This document shows positions 19,939-28,296 of a DNA stretch of 64,000 bases, in pieces. The position numbers were made by a program, and so were the translations under genes. Positions within the stretch are counted from its first letter, which is position 1. Each line of letters begins with the position of its first letter. The notes beneath the pieces were generated by a model. It did not search any database, was not told where the DNA came from, and was given only the letters and a program-made list of their open reading frames with translations. This stretch comes from Arthrobacter sp. NtRootA1. GTDB taxonomy: Bacteria; Actinomycetota; Actinomycetes; Actinomycetales; Micrococcaceae. The stretch covers positions 434,001 to 498,000 of the forward strand of contig NZ_AP024630.1 in NCBI RefSeq assembly GCF_019976975.1. The letters are read 5' to 3'.

Positions 19939-21438
19939 ATGGTGCGCGAGCTTTCACACTACGTAGACGGCCAGAGGATCGACGGCACGTCCGGTCGGTT
20001 CAGCGACGTCTACGATCCCTGCACGGGCGAAGTGCAGGCGCGGCTTCCGCTGGCAAGCGCAGACGAGGTCCGCAACGCGATCGCAAATGCCGAGAAGGGC
20101 CAGGTCGAATGGGCGGCCATGAACCCGCAACGCCGGGGACGCATCCTGCTGAAGTTTGTGGACTTGGTAAACGAGAATATGGACGAACTCGCCCAGCTTC
20201 TCTCCTCCGAACACGGCAAAACGTTGGCCGACGCCAAGGGAGACATCCAGCGCGGGATCGAGGTAGTCGAATTCTCCGCAGGGGCGCCGCACCTGCTCAA
20301 GGGCGAGTTCTCGGACAACGCAGGGCAGGGCATTGATGTCCACTCGCTGCGCCAACCACTAGGCGTGGTTGCCGGTATTACGCCGTTCAACTTCCCCGCC
20401 ATGATCCCCCTTTGGAAGTCGGGCCCAGCGCTCGCAGCCGGCAACGCTTTTATCCTTAAGCCCTCCGAACGGGATCCTTCCGTTCCGCTGCGGCTCGCCG
20501 AGCTGTACAGCGAGGCCGGTGTCCCGAACGGCGTCTTCAACGTGATCAACGGCGACAAAGAAGCCGTTGACGCCCTGCTTGAGGATCCGCGGGTCAAGGC
20601 CATTGGCTTCGTTGGATCCACACCGATCGCCCAGTACATCTATGCCACGGCGGCGGCGCACGGCAAGCGCGCCCAATGCTTCGGCGGGGCGAAGAACCAC
20701 ATGGTGATTATGCCCGACGCCGATCTGGACATGGCTGCCGACGCCCTGATTGGCGCTGGCTACGGCTCCGCTGGCGAACGGTGCATGGCGATCTCGGTTG
20801 CCGTGCCTGTTGGCCAGGAAACCGCGGACGCGTTGGTGGCCAAGCTGACCGAGCGTGTGAAGGACCTCAAGGTGGGCCACAGCATGGCGAAAGATTCGGA
20901 CTTCGGTCCGGTGGTTGCTGCCTCCGCGAAGGAAAGAATCGAAGGCTACATCCAGTCCGGCGTCGACGAAGGCGCCACCTTGGTCACCGACGGCCGGGGG
21001 CTCACTGTGGAAGGTTACGACGGCGGCTTCTGGGTTGGTCCCACGCTCTTCGACAACGTCACCAAGGACATGAAGATCTACAAGGAAGAGATCTTCGGCC
21101 CGGTGCTCAGTGTGCTGCGCGCGGCTGACTATGACGAAGCGCTCAGGCTTTGCAGCGAGCACGAGTTTGGCAACGGCGTCGCAATTTTCACCCGCGACGG
21201 CGATTCCGCCCGTGACTTCGCCAGCCGCGTCGAAGTAGGCATGGTGGGCATCAACGTCCCCATTCCCGTGCCGATCGCGTACTACACCTTCGGCGGCTGG
21301 AAGGCCTCTGGCTTCGGCGACCTCAACCAGCACGGCGCTGACGCCTTCCGCTTCTACACCAAGACCAAGACCGTGACGTCGCGGTGGCCCTCCGGCATTC
21401 GTCAGGGCGCCAGCTTCATCATGCCGGCAGGCAGCTGA
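19939..21438 (+). CDS. mmsA: CoA-acylating methylmalonate-semialdehyde dehydrogenase
   Basis: Converts methylmalonate semialdehyde to propionyl-CoA with NAD+ and CoA, the last step of valine breakdown. The 499-residue ALDH has GVVAGITPFNFPAMIPLWK (residues about 138-156), the cofactor region IGFVGSTPIAQYIY, FGGAKNHMVIMPDAD, and the catalytic Cys in GYGSAGERCMAISV. The AGERCMAIS context is specific for MMSDH. The ATG is preceded by AAAGGAG. The stop overlaps the next start (TGATG), so it heads an operon with the HIBYL-CoA hydrolase, mmsB and enoyl-CoA hydratase genes. Confidence 0.95.
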   Translation: MVRELSHYVDGQRIDGTSGRFSDVYDPCTGEVQARLPLASADEVRNAIANAEKGQVEWAAMNPQRRGRILLKFVDLVNENMDELAQLLSSEHGKTLADAKGDIQRGIEVVEFSAGAPHLLKGEFSDNAGQGIDVHSLRQPLGVVAGITPFNFPAMIPLWKSGPALAAGNAFILKPSERDPSVPLRLAELYSEAGVPNGVFNVINGDKEAVDALLEDPRVKAIGFVGSTPIAQYIYATAAAHGKRAQCFGGAKNHMVIMPDADLDMAADALIGAGYGSAGERCMAISVAVPVGQETADALVAKLTERVKDLKVGHSMAKDSDFGPVVAASAKERIEGYIQSGVDEGATLVTDGRGLTVEGYDGGFWVGPTLFDNVTKDMKIYKEEIFGPVLSVLRAADYDEALRLCSEHEFGNGVAIFTRDGDSARDFASRVEVGMVGINVPIPVPIAYYTFGGWKASGFGDLNQHGADAFRFYTKTKTVTSRWPSGIRQGASFIMPAGS

Positions 21439-22508
21439 TGGGGGCTTTGGACTCAGAAGAAGTTCTTTTTGAGCGCCGCGGCCACCTTGGCATCGTGACG
21501 CTCAACCGGCCCCAGGCAGTCAACGCCCTCAGCGCGGGAATGGTGAAAGCCATGCTCCAGCAGTTGGCTGCTTGGGCTGACGACGACGCCGTAGCAACCG
21601 TCCTGGTGCGCGGAGCTGGCGACCGCGGGCTGTGCGCCGGCGGAGACATTGTGGCCATCTATAAGGACATGTTGCAGGGCGGAACGGAAACGGCGGAGTT
21701 CTGGGCCGACGAGTACCGGCTGAACTCGCTCATTGCCCGTTACCCCAAGCCCTATGTCGCGTTCATGGACGGGTTGGTGCTTGGCGGCGGCGTGGGGGTT
21801 TCGGCGCACGGCTCGGTGCGCATTGTTACTGAGCGGACGCGCACAGGCATGCCTGAGACCACCATTGGGTTCGTGCCCGACGTCGGCGGCACCCTTTTGC
21901 TGTCACGTTCCCCGGGGGAGGCGGGAACCCATGCGGCCCTGACCGGCGCCCACCTCACTGGGGCGGACGCCTTGTTCCTCGGCCTCGCGGATCACTTTGT
22001 ACCGTCCGAAAGCCTGCCCGCACTGGCGGAAGCGCTGGAAAGCTCGACGGCGGAGGCCGCCGTCGGGCGCTTTATCCAAGCAGCACCGGACTCACCTCTG
22101 GCCGCGCAGGAGGAGTGGATCAACGCCGCCTACGCGCAGGACGACGCGGAGGAGATCGTACGGAGTTTGCGTTCCCTGGGGGAAACTTCGCCGGAGGCAG
22201 CTACCGCGGCCGACATCATTGAGGCGAAGTCGCCCACATCTGTGAAGGTCACGTTGGCATCCTTGCGGCGCGTGAGGGGGATGTCGCTGGAGGAAGCGCT
22301 CGATCAGGAGTACCGGGTGGGACTTCGCTGCCTGGCCGGGCCCGATTTTCGGGAAGGGATCCGCGCGCAGGTAGTGGACAAGGACCGGAACCCGCAGTGG
22401 AAGCCTCCCACATTGGCGGAAGTGCGCGAGTCCGACGTCGAGGGCTACTTTGCGCCGCTCGGGGAGCGGGAGTTGGGGCTCGCCGCCTTGGGTGTTGACG
22501 CCACATGA
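21438..22508 (+). CDS. 3-hydroxyisobutyryl-CoA hydrolase (crotonase family)
   Basis: Releases 3-hydroxyisobutyrate from its CoA thioester. The 356-residue crotonase-fold protein has LNRPQAVNALSAGMVKAML, a GLCAGGDIVAIYKDM oxyanion segment, DGLVLGGGVGVSAHGS, and MPETTIGFVPDVGG. The C-terminus is longer than an ordinary hydratase and contains SPTSVKVTLASLRR and EYRVGLRC, both characteristic of HIBCH. The start overlaps the mmsA stop by one base, giving tight coupling. It acts before MmsB. Confidence 0.92.
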   Translation: MGALDSEEVLFERRGHLGIVTLNRPQAVNALSAGMVKAMLQQLAAWADDDAVATVLVRGAGDRGLCAGGDIVAIYKDMLQGGTETAEFWADEYRLNSLIARYPKPYVAFMDGLVLGGGVGVSAHGSVRIVTERTRTGMPETTIGFVPDVGGTLLLSRSPGEAGTHAALTGAHLTGADALFLGLADHFVPSESLPALAEALESSTAEAAVGRFIQAAPDSPLAAQEEWINAAYAQDDAEEIVRSLRSLGETSPEAATAADIIEAKSPTSVKVTLASLRRVRGMSLEEALDQEYRVGLRCLAGPDFREGIRAQVVDKDRNPQWKPPTLAEVRESDVEGYFAPLGERELGLAALGVDAT

Positions 22509-22554
22509 CCACCCGCGTGTTCAGCCAGTTTGTTAGCCAGTTGAAGGAGACGAC

Positions 22555-23478
22555 ATGACAGAGAACGCAGCATCGGCAACGGGACTCATCGCTTTCCTCG
22601 GACTCGGCCATATGGGCGGGCCCATGGCAGCCAACCTGATCAAGGCAGGGCATGAGGTGATCGGTTATGACCCCGTGCCCGCGGCCGTCGAGGCAGCCAA
22701 GGCCCACGGAATTCCCATGGCATCCACGGCGCAGGAAGCCGTGGACGGCGCGGCCGTGGTGTTGACCATGTTGCCCAGCGGCAAGCACGTGCTGGATGCG
22801 TACCGTGGTGTTGACGGGCCGGGGCTGCTGTCCGTGGCCGCGCCGGATACCTTGTTCCTGGATTGTTCCACTATCAACGTCGACGAGGCCCGGCAGGCCG
22901 CCGTGATTGCTCTGGAGGCGGGCCATCGCTCCGTGGATGCGCCGGTTTCCGGTGGCGTCGTGGGTGCTGAAGCCGGCACCCTGACTTTTATGGTCGGCGC
23001 TTTGCCGGAGGATTTTGAGACAGTCAAACCCATCCTGGAACTCATGGGCAAAAGGATCGTGCACTGCGGAGATCACGGTGCCGGACAAGCAGCCAAGGTT
23101 TGCAACAACATGATCCTGGGTGTGTCCATGATCGCTGTCGCGGAGGCCTTCGTGCTCGGCGAGAAACTTGGACTCACGCATCAGGCACTGTTCGACGTCG
23201 CTTCCAACGCTTCCGGACAGTGCTGGGCCCTGACCACCAACTGTCCTGTTCCCGGTCCCGTCCCCACCAGCCCGGCCAACCGCGACTATCAGCCCGGATT
23301 TGCCGGGGCACTGATGGCCAAGGATCTTCGGCTGGCCGTAAATGCGTTGGAAAGCACTGGAGTTGCAGCGGAAATGGGACCGTTGGCATCCCGGATCTAC
23401 GATGCCTTTGCCGCGGGCGAGGGTGCCGGACGTGACTTCTCCGGCATCATCACGGACATACGCGACAAGTCTGTGTGA
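22555..23478 (+). CDS. mmsB: 3-hydroxyisobutyrate dehydrogenase
   Basis: NAD-dependent oxidation of 3-hydroxyisobutyrate to methylmalonate semialdehyde. The 307-residue beta-hydroxyacid dehydrogenase has FLGLGHMGGPMAANL (residues about 14-28) and the substrate signature DAPVSGGVVGAEAGTL. GAGQAAKVCNNMILG holds the catalytic Lys, and a C-terminal AKDLRLAV helix follows. ATG start 46 bp after the hydrolase, preceded by GAAGGAGACGAC. It works directly between the hydrolase and MmsA. Confidence 0.94.
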   Translation: MTENAASATGLIAFLGLGHMGGPMAANLIKAGHEVIGYDPVPAAVEAAKAHGIPMASTAQEAVDGAAVVLTMLPSGKHVLDAYRGVDGPGLLSVAAPDTLFLDCSTINVDEARQAAVIALEAGHRSVDAPVSGGVVGAEAGTLTFMVGALPEDFETVKPILELMGKRIVHCGDHGAGQAAKVCNNMILGVSMIAVAEAFVLGEKLGLTHQALFDVASNASGQCWALTTNCPVPGPVPTSPANRDYQPGFAGALMAKDLRLAVNALESTGVAAEMGPLASRIYDAFAAGEGAGRDFSGIITDIRDKSV

Positions 23479-23514
23479 GGGTTTCTGTACATGATGTTGG
23501 GTGAGAGGGAAAGA

Positions 23515-24294
23515 ATGACGGAGCAGTACGGGAACATCCTGGTGGAACGCCGGGGCCGCGTTGGTTTGGTGACCTTGAACCGACCGCAGGCGTTGAATGC
23601 GCTGAACACAGCACTCATGAACGAACTTGTGGACGCAGTCACCGCAATGGACACCGATCCTGACATCGGCGCCGTGGTCATCACCGGATCCGCCAAGGCA
23701 TTCGCGGCAGGCGCCGACATCAAGGAGATGTCCTCCAAGAGCTATATGGAGATGTATGCGGCCGATTGGTTCCGCCGCTGGGAGGACCTCACGCGACTCC
23801 GCATCCCCGTCATTGCAGCGGTCTCCGGCTTTGCGCTGGGCGGGGGCTGCGAATTAGCCATGATGGCGGACTTCATCATTGCCGGGGACAACGCAAAATT
23901 TGGCCAGCCGGAAATCAACCTGGGCGTTATCCCCGGAATGGGCGGCTCCCAGCGGCTAACGCGGGCCGTTGGCAAGGCCAAGGCGATGGACATGGTCCTC
24001 ACCGGCCGGTTCATGGACGCTGAGGAAGCTGAACGCTCAGGACTTGTTTCCCGGATTGTCCCCGCAGCTGAAGTCATTGACGAGGCCGTGAAAGCCGCCG
24101 AGGTCATTGCTTCCAAGTCCAAGCCCACAGCCATGGTGGCCAAGGAAGCCGTCAATGCTGCGTTTGAAATGGGTCTGGCACAGGGAGTGCTCTTCGAACG
24201 GCGGGTGTTCCACTCACTGTTCGCCACCGAGGACCAGAAGGAAGGCATGGCTGCATTCAGCGAGAAGCGGCAGCCCGAGTTCAAGCACCGGTAG
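23515..24294 (+). CDS. echA: Enoyl-CoA hydratase
   Basis: A 259-residue short-chain hydratase, probably adding water to methacrylyl-CoA in this pathway. It has [44 protein letters not shown] with the first catalytic Glu, and [19 protein letters not shown] with the second. I prefer the ATG at 23515 (MTEQYGN) after GAGAGGGAAAGA to an in-frame ATG 24 bases earlier. It is the last gene of the valine operon and is followed by a 14-bp-stem hairpin. Confidence 0.92.
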   Translation: MTEQYGNILVERRGRVGLVTLNRPQALNALNTALMNELVDAVTAMDTDPDIGAVVITGSAKAFAAGADIKEMSSKSYMEMYAADWFRRWEDLTRLRIPVIAAVSGFALGGGCELAMMADFIIAGDNAKFGQPEINLGVIPGMGGSQRLTRAVGKAKAMDMVLTGRFMDAEEAERSGLVSRIVPAAEVIDEAVKAAEVIASKSKPTAMVAKEAVNAAFEMGLAQGVLFERRVFHSLFATEDQKEGMAAFSEKRQPEFKHR

Positions 24295-24310
24295 TTGATT
24301 GTTGTTGTGA

Positions 24311-24357
24311 GGCCTGCTTTGCGCCCTTGACGCGACTCGTAGCGCGCAAAGCAGGCC
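24311..24357. terminator. Hairpin after the valine-catabolic operon
   Basis: A perfect 14-bp stem, GGCCTGCTTTGCGC (24311-24324) with GCGCAAAGCAGGCC (24344-24357), has a 19-nt loop. It lies 17 bp after the hydratase stop and lacks a T-run, which is common for high-G+C terminators. Confidence 0.65.
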
Positions 24358-24420
24358 CCGCAACGTAGTTTTGGCATGCACGAGGATAGACTCGTTGGCA
24401 CCGACAAATGGGGAGAGAAC

Positions 24421-24714
24421 ATGTCAACGGAGATCGTTCAAACCGGCCAAACGGAAGCATCCGCCCAACCGATCAACCGCCAGGCCATCGTGGCAGCAGC
24501 GATGGCAGTGCTGGCCCTCGTGGGGCTGTTCTTCGCGGGGATGGCCGTCATCGCAGTTTTCGTTGTGGGTGCAGGTCACGTCGCCCTCAACCAGATCCAG
24601 CAGCGTGGAGAACGCGGACGGGCTCTTGCAGTTGGTGCCTTGGTTGTCGGTTACGGTATCGCCGCACTGGCGCTCGTATCGGCTCTTATCTTTTCGTTTT
24701 CGGTGGCCCGCTAG
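24421..24714 (+). CDS. DUF4190-type small membrane protein
   Basis: A 97-residue protein with two hydrophobic helices. The first is about residues 22-55 (AIVAAAMAVLALVGLFFAGM), and the second is about 66-95 and runs to the C-terminus. Between them is the DUF4190-like turn GHVALNQIQQRGERGRALAV. The N-terminus is short, polar and cytosolic. ATG at 24421 with GGGGAGAGAAC upstream. Proteins of this type are common in actinobacteria and their function is unknown. Confidence 0.75.
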   Translation: MSTEIVQTGQTEASAQPINRQAIVAAAMAVLALVGLFFAGMAVIAVFVVGAGHVALNQIQQRGERGRALAVGALVVGYGIAALALVSALIFSFSVAR

Positions 24715-24763
24715 TAGGACGAAGGTCACGATACTTTCCTCGTCACGATTCCGCCCGGGGGCC

Positions 24764-24778
24764 GTCCTAAATAAGGAC
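24764..24778. promoter_or_regulatory. GTCCTAAATAAGGAC palindrome in the leader of the first micro-protein gene
   Basis: A symmetric GTCCT-AAATA-AGGAC element, followed by GGGCGACGA, lies 26 bp before the 43-residue gene. A related TCTTAAATAGGGACA plus GGCGACGA lies before its paralogue at 27357. It may be a promoter or operator duplicated with the gene. Confidence 0.45.
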
Positions 24779-24804
24779 AAACAGGGCGACGACTGAGGAA
24801 CGAA

Positions 24805-24936
24805 ATGACGTGGCAATTCTGCGATAACCACCACTGCCCGGACAGCTGGCACTGGACCGAACTGGGCGATGTCCCGGTGGCATGCCCATACGCGGGCGAT
24901 CAGATTGAGTTCGCGCGAAGCCTCGCTGACACCTAG
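24805..24936 (+). CDS. 43-residue Cys/Trp micro-protein, paralogue of the one at 27357
   Basis: A very short gene with ATG at 24805 behind TGAGGAACGAA. The N-terminal 28 residues, MTWQFCDNHHCPDSWHW then TELGDVPVACP, align with the 52-residue protein encoded at 27357-27515. The shared pattern is FCDNxxCxxxWHWTxLGxxPxxCP. Three Cys, the Trp-His-Trp and the spacing are conserved while the intervening residues differ. This is protein-level conservation, since third-codon changes are frequent. The tail (YAGDQIEFARSLADT) is not shared. There is no signal peptide. It may bind metal or be a small peptide substrate. I do not recognise a family. Confidence 0.65.
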   Translation: MTWQFCDNHHCPDSWHWTELGDVPVACPYAGDQIEFARSLADT

Positions 24937-25012
24937 CTCGGCTCTCAGCTGGTTGCCCTATGCTTGTGCCACGGCGCCCGCCGGACAGTCCGTCTTGAGG
25001 GAATGCGTTCCG

Positions 25013-25801
25013 ATGCGTGAAATGAATGAGTCGGTAGAGCCACCAGTGCTGGAGATAAGTGACTTGCGGGTCGCCTATGGCAGCCGGACGGTGGTCGATG
25101 GGCTGGCTTTTCGTGTTGACCGCGGAGAGATCTTCGGTTTGCTGGGCCCGAATGGGGCAGGAAAGACCACCACGCTCAGCGCGCTGGAGGGTCTGGTGAA
25201 ACCGCTGTCCGGCCGTGTGGTCGTGAACGGCGTCGAGGTCCAACGATACCCGATCGAGGCGAAGGCTCTACTCGGCGTGCAACTGCAGTCCTCCAGTTTT
25301 CAGGCCGAGTTGAGCATTGAGCAGATCGTGAAGCTGTACGCGGGCCTTTATGGGGTAAGACTCTCACGCGCCCAGATCCGCGAGAGCATCCGTACTCTCG
25401 GACTCGGCGAGGAACTGGGCAAGCGCTTTAAGCATCTTTCCGGCGGTCAGCAGCAACGACTGGCATTGTTCATTGCGACCATCCACAACCCGCTGCTGCT
25501 GTTGTTGGACGAGCCGACGGCAGGGTTGGACCCGCAGTCTCGGCGCACTCTGTGGAAGAGGATTGAGAAACTGCGTGGCGACGGCAGCAGCATAGTTCTG
25601 ACTACGCATTCCATGGAGGAAGCGCAAGCGGTCTGCGATCGGGTGGCGATTATCGATCACGGCAAACTCCTCACCCTCGGGACTCCCGCTGAACTGATCA
25701 ACAAACACAAGGACGATCCTGAGGTGCTGGCCGTCGCACACGGCGCCGTTACATTGGAAGACGTCTTCATCGGACTGACAGGGGATGAGATCCGTGATTG
25801 A
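25013..25801 (+). CDS. ABC transporter ATP-binding protein
   Basis: A 262-residue ATPase of the DrrA/CcmA exporter group. It has Walker A GPNGAGKTT, signature LSGGQQQRL, Walker B LLLLDEPTAGLD, and the H-loop TTHSMEEA. The ATG at 25013 is chosen, with GAGGGA ten bases upstream; upstream reading-frame extension runs through the micro-protein gene and is not credible. Its stop overlaps the permease start by eight bases, so the two form an export complex. The cargo is unknown; the small Cys protein encoded 76 bp upstream is one candidate. Confidence 0.92.
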   Translation: MREMNESVEPPVLEISDLRVAYGSRTVVDGLAFRVDRGEIFGLLGPNGAGKTTTLSALEGLVKPLSGRVVVNGVEVQRYPIEAKALLGVQLQSSSFQAELSIEQIVKLYAGLYGVRLSRAQIRESIRTLGLGEELGKRFKHLSGGQQQRLALFIATIHNPLLLLLDEPTAGLDPQSRRTLWKRIEKLRGDGSSIVLTTHSMEEAQAVCDRVAIIDHGKLLTLGTPAELINKHKDDPEVLAVAHGAVTLEDVFIGLTGDEIRD

Positions 25802-26567
25802 CGATCGCAACTCTGCTGCAAGGCCCTCGCTGGCACTGGCCATGAGATCGCTGCTTCTCGCGGATTCGATCGTGCTTCTACGCAGCCGGGTATCGGTCGT
25901 TTTGAGCATCCTGCTGCCGATCGTGGTCCTGGTGGTCACCACCTTCGGCAAGGCCCAATCACGCCTTGGCGGCTCGGACCTCGTCATCGGCCTGGCCCTA
26001 ATCCTTGGGCTGCTCACCTCCTGCCTGCTGGGTTACAGCCTTACGCTGGCCCATGACCGGGAGATGGGCGTGCTGCAAAGGCTCCGAGTCACCCCAGCAC
26101 CAACCTGGATGATCATGACCAGCAGGCTCGTGGTCCAGGTGGCAACCAATCTGATCGCGTCCGCAATCGTAATGATCGTCGGTACCATCCTCCACGGCCT
26201 CTCGCTCAACGCGGGCCAGTACGCCCTCATCCTGGCCATTGCCGTCCTCGGTGCCGCGATGTTCCTGGCCATCGGGCAGGCATTGGTTGGAGTGGTGAAA
26301 TCGTCCACCGCCATCAATGCGATCGGCCGGGTCCTTTTCGTGATTCTGCTGCTCCTCGGGCTTCTGGGTGGGTCCGGGATCCTGGGTGACACTATGAAGA
26401 CCATCGGCGACTGGTCACCAGTCGGCGCCCTCATGGCTTTCTTCTCCAGCGTGCTGAGCCAAGCCACATGGAGCGCCCAAGACGGTTACTCACTGCTGGC
26501 CTGCCTGGGATACATCGTCGTGTTCTCTTTCATCGGAATCCGCTGGTTCCGATGGGACGCCCAGTAG
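25794..26567 (+). CDS. ABC-2 type transporter permease
   Basis: A 257-residue membrane protein with six hydrophobic segments (first about residues 35-52, VLSILLPIVVLVVTTFG). It has the ABC-2 exporter arrangement, including REMGVLQRLRVTPAPTWMIM after helix 2 and a GSGILGDTMKTIGDWSPVGALM stretch. I take GTG at 25794, eight bases after GGGGA; an ATG at 25785 would sit only two bases from it. It overlaps the ATPase gene, so the two are translated together. Confidence 0.88.
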   Translation: MIDDRNSAARPSLALAMRSLLLADSIVLLRSRVSVVLSILLPIVVLVVTTFGKAQSRLGGSDLVIGLALILGLLTSCLLGYSLTLAHDREMGVLQRLRVTPAPTWMIMTSRLVVQVATNLIASAIVMIVGTILHGLSLNAGQYALILAIAVLGAAMFLAIGQALVGVVKSSTAINAIGRVLFVILLLLGLLGGSGILGDTMKTIGDWSPVGALMAFFSSVLSQATWSAQDGYSLLACLGYIVVFSFIGIRWFRWDAQ

Positions 26568-26630
26568 AGGACGGCTAGCTGTACTGTCCCCGCAGTTTGA
26601 TGACACGGGGTTTGCGTACGCTGAACAAGG

Positions 26631-27201
26631 CTAGGACTGCCGCCGGGGAGTCCACCCTGAAGGCAACGCTCCGCTTATTCTTCCGCGCTCGATGTCCGAC
26701 TTTGCTGACCACCCTTGCGCTGCCTGCCCTGTGCTGAACGAACCTTTCGCTAATCGCAGGCCGACGTCAGGGTGACTCATTCCAGGTGCGCCTCCCCGCC
26801 GAGTCGACGCGCGCACACTCCAAGGCTTGTCCGCGAACCCTCCTCCACGGAAGACGCGATAGTCCCCATAACGAGCCGGATCAAGAAAATCCCAGCACCA
26901 CTCCCACACATTTCCGAGGGTGTCGTGCAATCCAAAAGCATTGGCACACTTCGATCCCACTATCTGAGGGTCTTCTACATCGTCCTCGGACGTCCACGCG
27001 ATGTCATTGAGCAACCGGGCCGTCAACATCATCCAAGACCTTCGCCCACTGTGCCTTGGTCACAGGAACTGCTCCGATATCAAAAGCCTCGAGCTGCACG
27101 GACCATCGGCGTTGGCGGCGCGCGTCGTGTAACTCCACGTGCCCGGCGGGCAGCGTGCGAAGATCGAAAATAGCCATCCCCAATGCTCTCACTGTGCTCA
27201 C
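26631..27201 (-). pseudogene. Broken formylglycine-generating enzyme (SUMF1/FGE-sulfatase domain) gene
   Basis: Two minus-strand fragments in different frames together resemble one FGE-family gene. The first part (27201 to about 27030) reads MSTVRALGMAIFDL and on to FDIGAVPVTKAQWAKVL, the usual N-terminal lead. The second (about 27010 to 26760) has NAFGLHDTLGNVWEWCWDF and RVFRGGGFADKPWSVRAS with GLRLAK at the end, the classic C-terminal half. The central third of the domain is missing and the frame changes at the junction, then the open frame runs on past the domain end. I therefore call a deletion-frameshift pseudogene. It lies between an ABC exporter and the second micro-protein gene. Confidence 0.8.
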
Positions 27202-27316
27202 GAGGTGTACGTCGAGCTTCGGGGCATACAGGCCCGACGCCGTTGAACTCCGTCCGTAGCCAAGTTTCCTTCCCTATTCGCTGACTCTTTCTCCGTCACA
27301 CCCCCGTAGTTGCCGC

Positions 27317-27344
27317 CTCTTAAATAGGGACAGCTTGGCGACGA
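27317..27344. promoter_or_regulatory. Leader element of the second micro-protein gene
   Basis: CTCTTAAATAGGGACA (27317-27332) then GGCGACGA (27337-27344) matches, with the same order and nearly the same spacing, the element before the paralogous gene at 24805. Confidence 0.45.
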
Positions 27345-27356
27345 TGTGGGGGCACA

Positions 27357-27515
27357 ATGACGGCTGGGTTCTGCGATAACGATGACTGCCTGGAAGGCTG
27401 GCACTGGACACAGCTCGGGGAGTTTCCGGAGCCGTGTCCCGAGCAGGTTGTGGAGGAACCGCCGGGGGCGGACGGTCCGTCGATGCCGCGGCCGCGCGTC
27501 GAGAAGCAGGACTAG
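27357..27515 (+). CDS. 52-residue Cys/Trp micro-protein, paralogue of the one at 24805
   Basis: ATG at 27357 with GTGGGGGCACA upstream. Residues 1-28 (MTAGFCDNDDCLEGWHW then TQLGEFPEPCP) share with the other copy the Cys positions, WHWT, LG and the CP pair. The tail is different and Pro/Arg-rich (PSMPRPRVEKQD). There is no signal peptide or membrane helix. It is convergent with tenA and divergent from the broken FGE-like gene. Conservation of both the protein core and the leader argues that this is a true gene. The function is unknown; metal binding through the Cys/His residues is a possibility. Confidence 0.65.
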   Translation: MTAGFCDNDDCLEGWHWTQLGEFPEPCPEQVVEEPPGADGPSMPRPRVEKQD

Positions 27516-27571
27516 GCAAGCAGCGCAGAATGAGTCCGGAACGCGTGGAGGCCGGGGTGGCGGACCTTGCT

Positions 27572-28237
27572 CTACGCCGGGACGCCCGACGGGACCAGGG
27601 CGGCGTCAAAGAACGCAAGCTCCAGGCGCACAGCCTCGCGGAACGTCTCCGTGACGCGGGCGCGAACTTCCGGGTTTACAGGCTCGACGGCGTCGAACTC
27701 CTCCCGTAGCCACGTCACCCAGGCGTTGTACTCGGGATTGTTGTGGAGGCGGATCCACTCCGAGTGCTTTGGCGCGGCCGGCCACATTTCAGGATCCCCG
27801 GCCCGCGCAGCCCAATCCCCGTAAAGCCACTCGGCAACGAGGAGGACAGCCAGGACGTCCGGGTAGGAGCGGGTAGTCAGGGCGGTACGCATGAGGGCAT
27901 CGAAGTCGCGGGTGACTTTTCCCAGTGCGGGCCCGGTCCGGTCAGCCTCCGCAACGTTTAGTTCATTGAAGCAGTCTTGGAAGTACGTGTTCTCGTCCGA
28001 TGCGAATGCGCCCAGGACCCGCGCGAACACCAACCGTGAGGATAACGACGGCGCGGAGGCAACTGCTTGCCCCAGGAGCGCCGTGAAGGCGTCGCAGAAC
28101 TGGTAATCCTGCACAAGGTAACGCCGAAGGTTATCGTCGGAAAGATTCCCGCCGAGCAACTGATCCACAAAGGGATGGTTGATCGCGGCGTCCCAATTGT
28201 TGATGCACTCCTGCTTGAGTTCTTCGGCAAAGCCCAC
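27572..28237 (-). CDS. tenA: TenA/thiaminase II family protein
   Basis: A 221-residue all-helical protein that salvages pyrimidine moieties of thiamine by hydrolysis. It has the N-terminal NHPFVDQLLGGNLSDDNLRR, YLVQDYQFCDAFT and the C-terminal CoA-like helix bundle. In the helix where classic TenA has a catalytic Cys (PCYW-like), this protein reads LLVAEWLYGDWA, which points to the Glu-containing TenA_E subgroup. ATG at 28237 after AGGAGGAAAC. No thiamine riboswitch is visible upstream. The gene stands alone and converges on the micro-protein gene. Confidence 0.88.
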   Translation of the reverse strand: MGFAEELKQECINNWDAAINHPFVDQLLGGNLSDDNLRRYLVQDYQFCDAFTALLGQAVASAPSLSSRLVFARVLGAFASDENTYFQDCFNELNVAEADRTGPALGKVTRDFDALMRTALTTRSYPDVLAVLLVAEWLYGDWAARAGDPEMWPAAPKHSEWIRLHNNPEYNAWVTWLREEFDAVEPVNPEVRARVTETFREAVRLELAFFDAALVPSGVPA

Positions 28238-28296
28238 GTGTTTCCTCCTGAAGTATCAGTACCGCACCCTAGCAGCCACCGCGGACTTCGGACAGC

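Noticed and set aside
24805..27515. Toxin-antitoxin pair formed by the two micro-proteins
   Set aside because: They are related to each other and each stands alone with its own leader, with no overlapping partner gene, so a classical pair is not supported.
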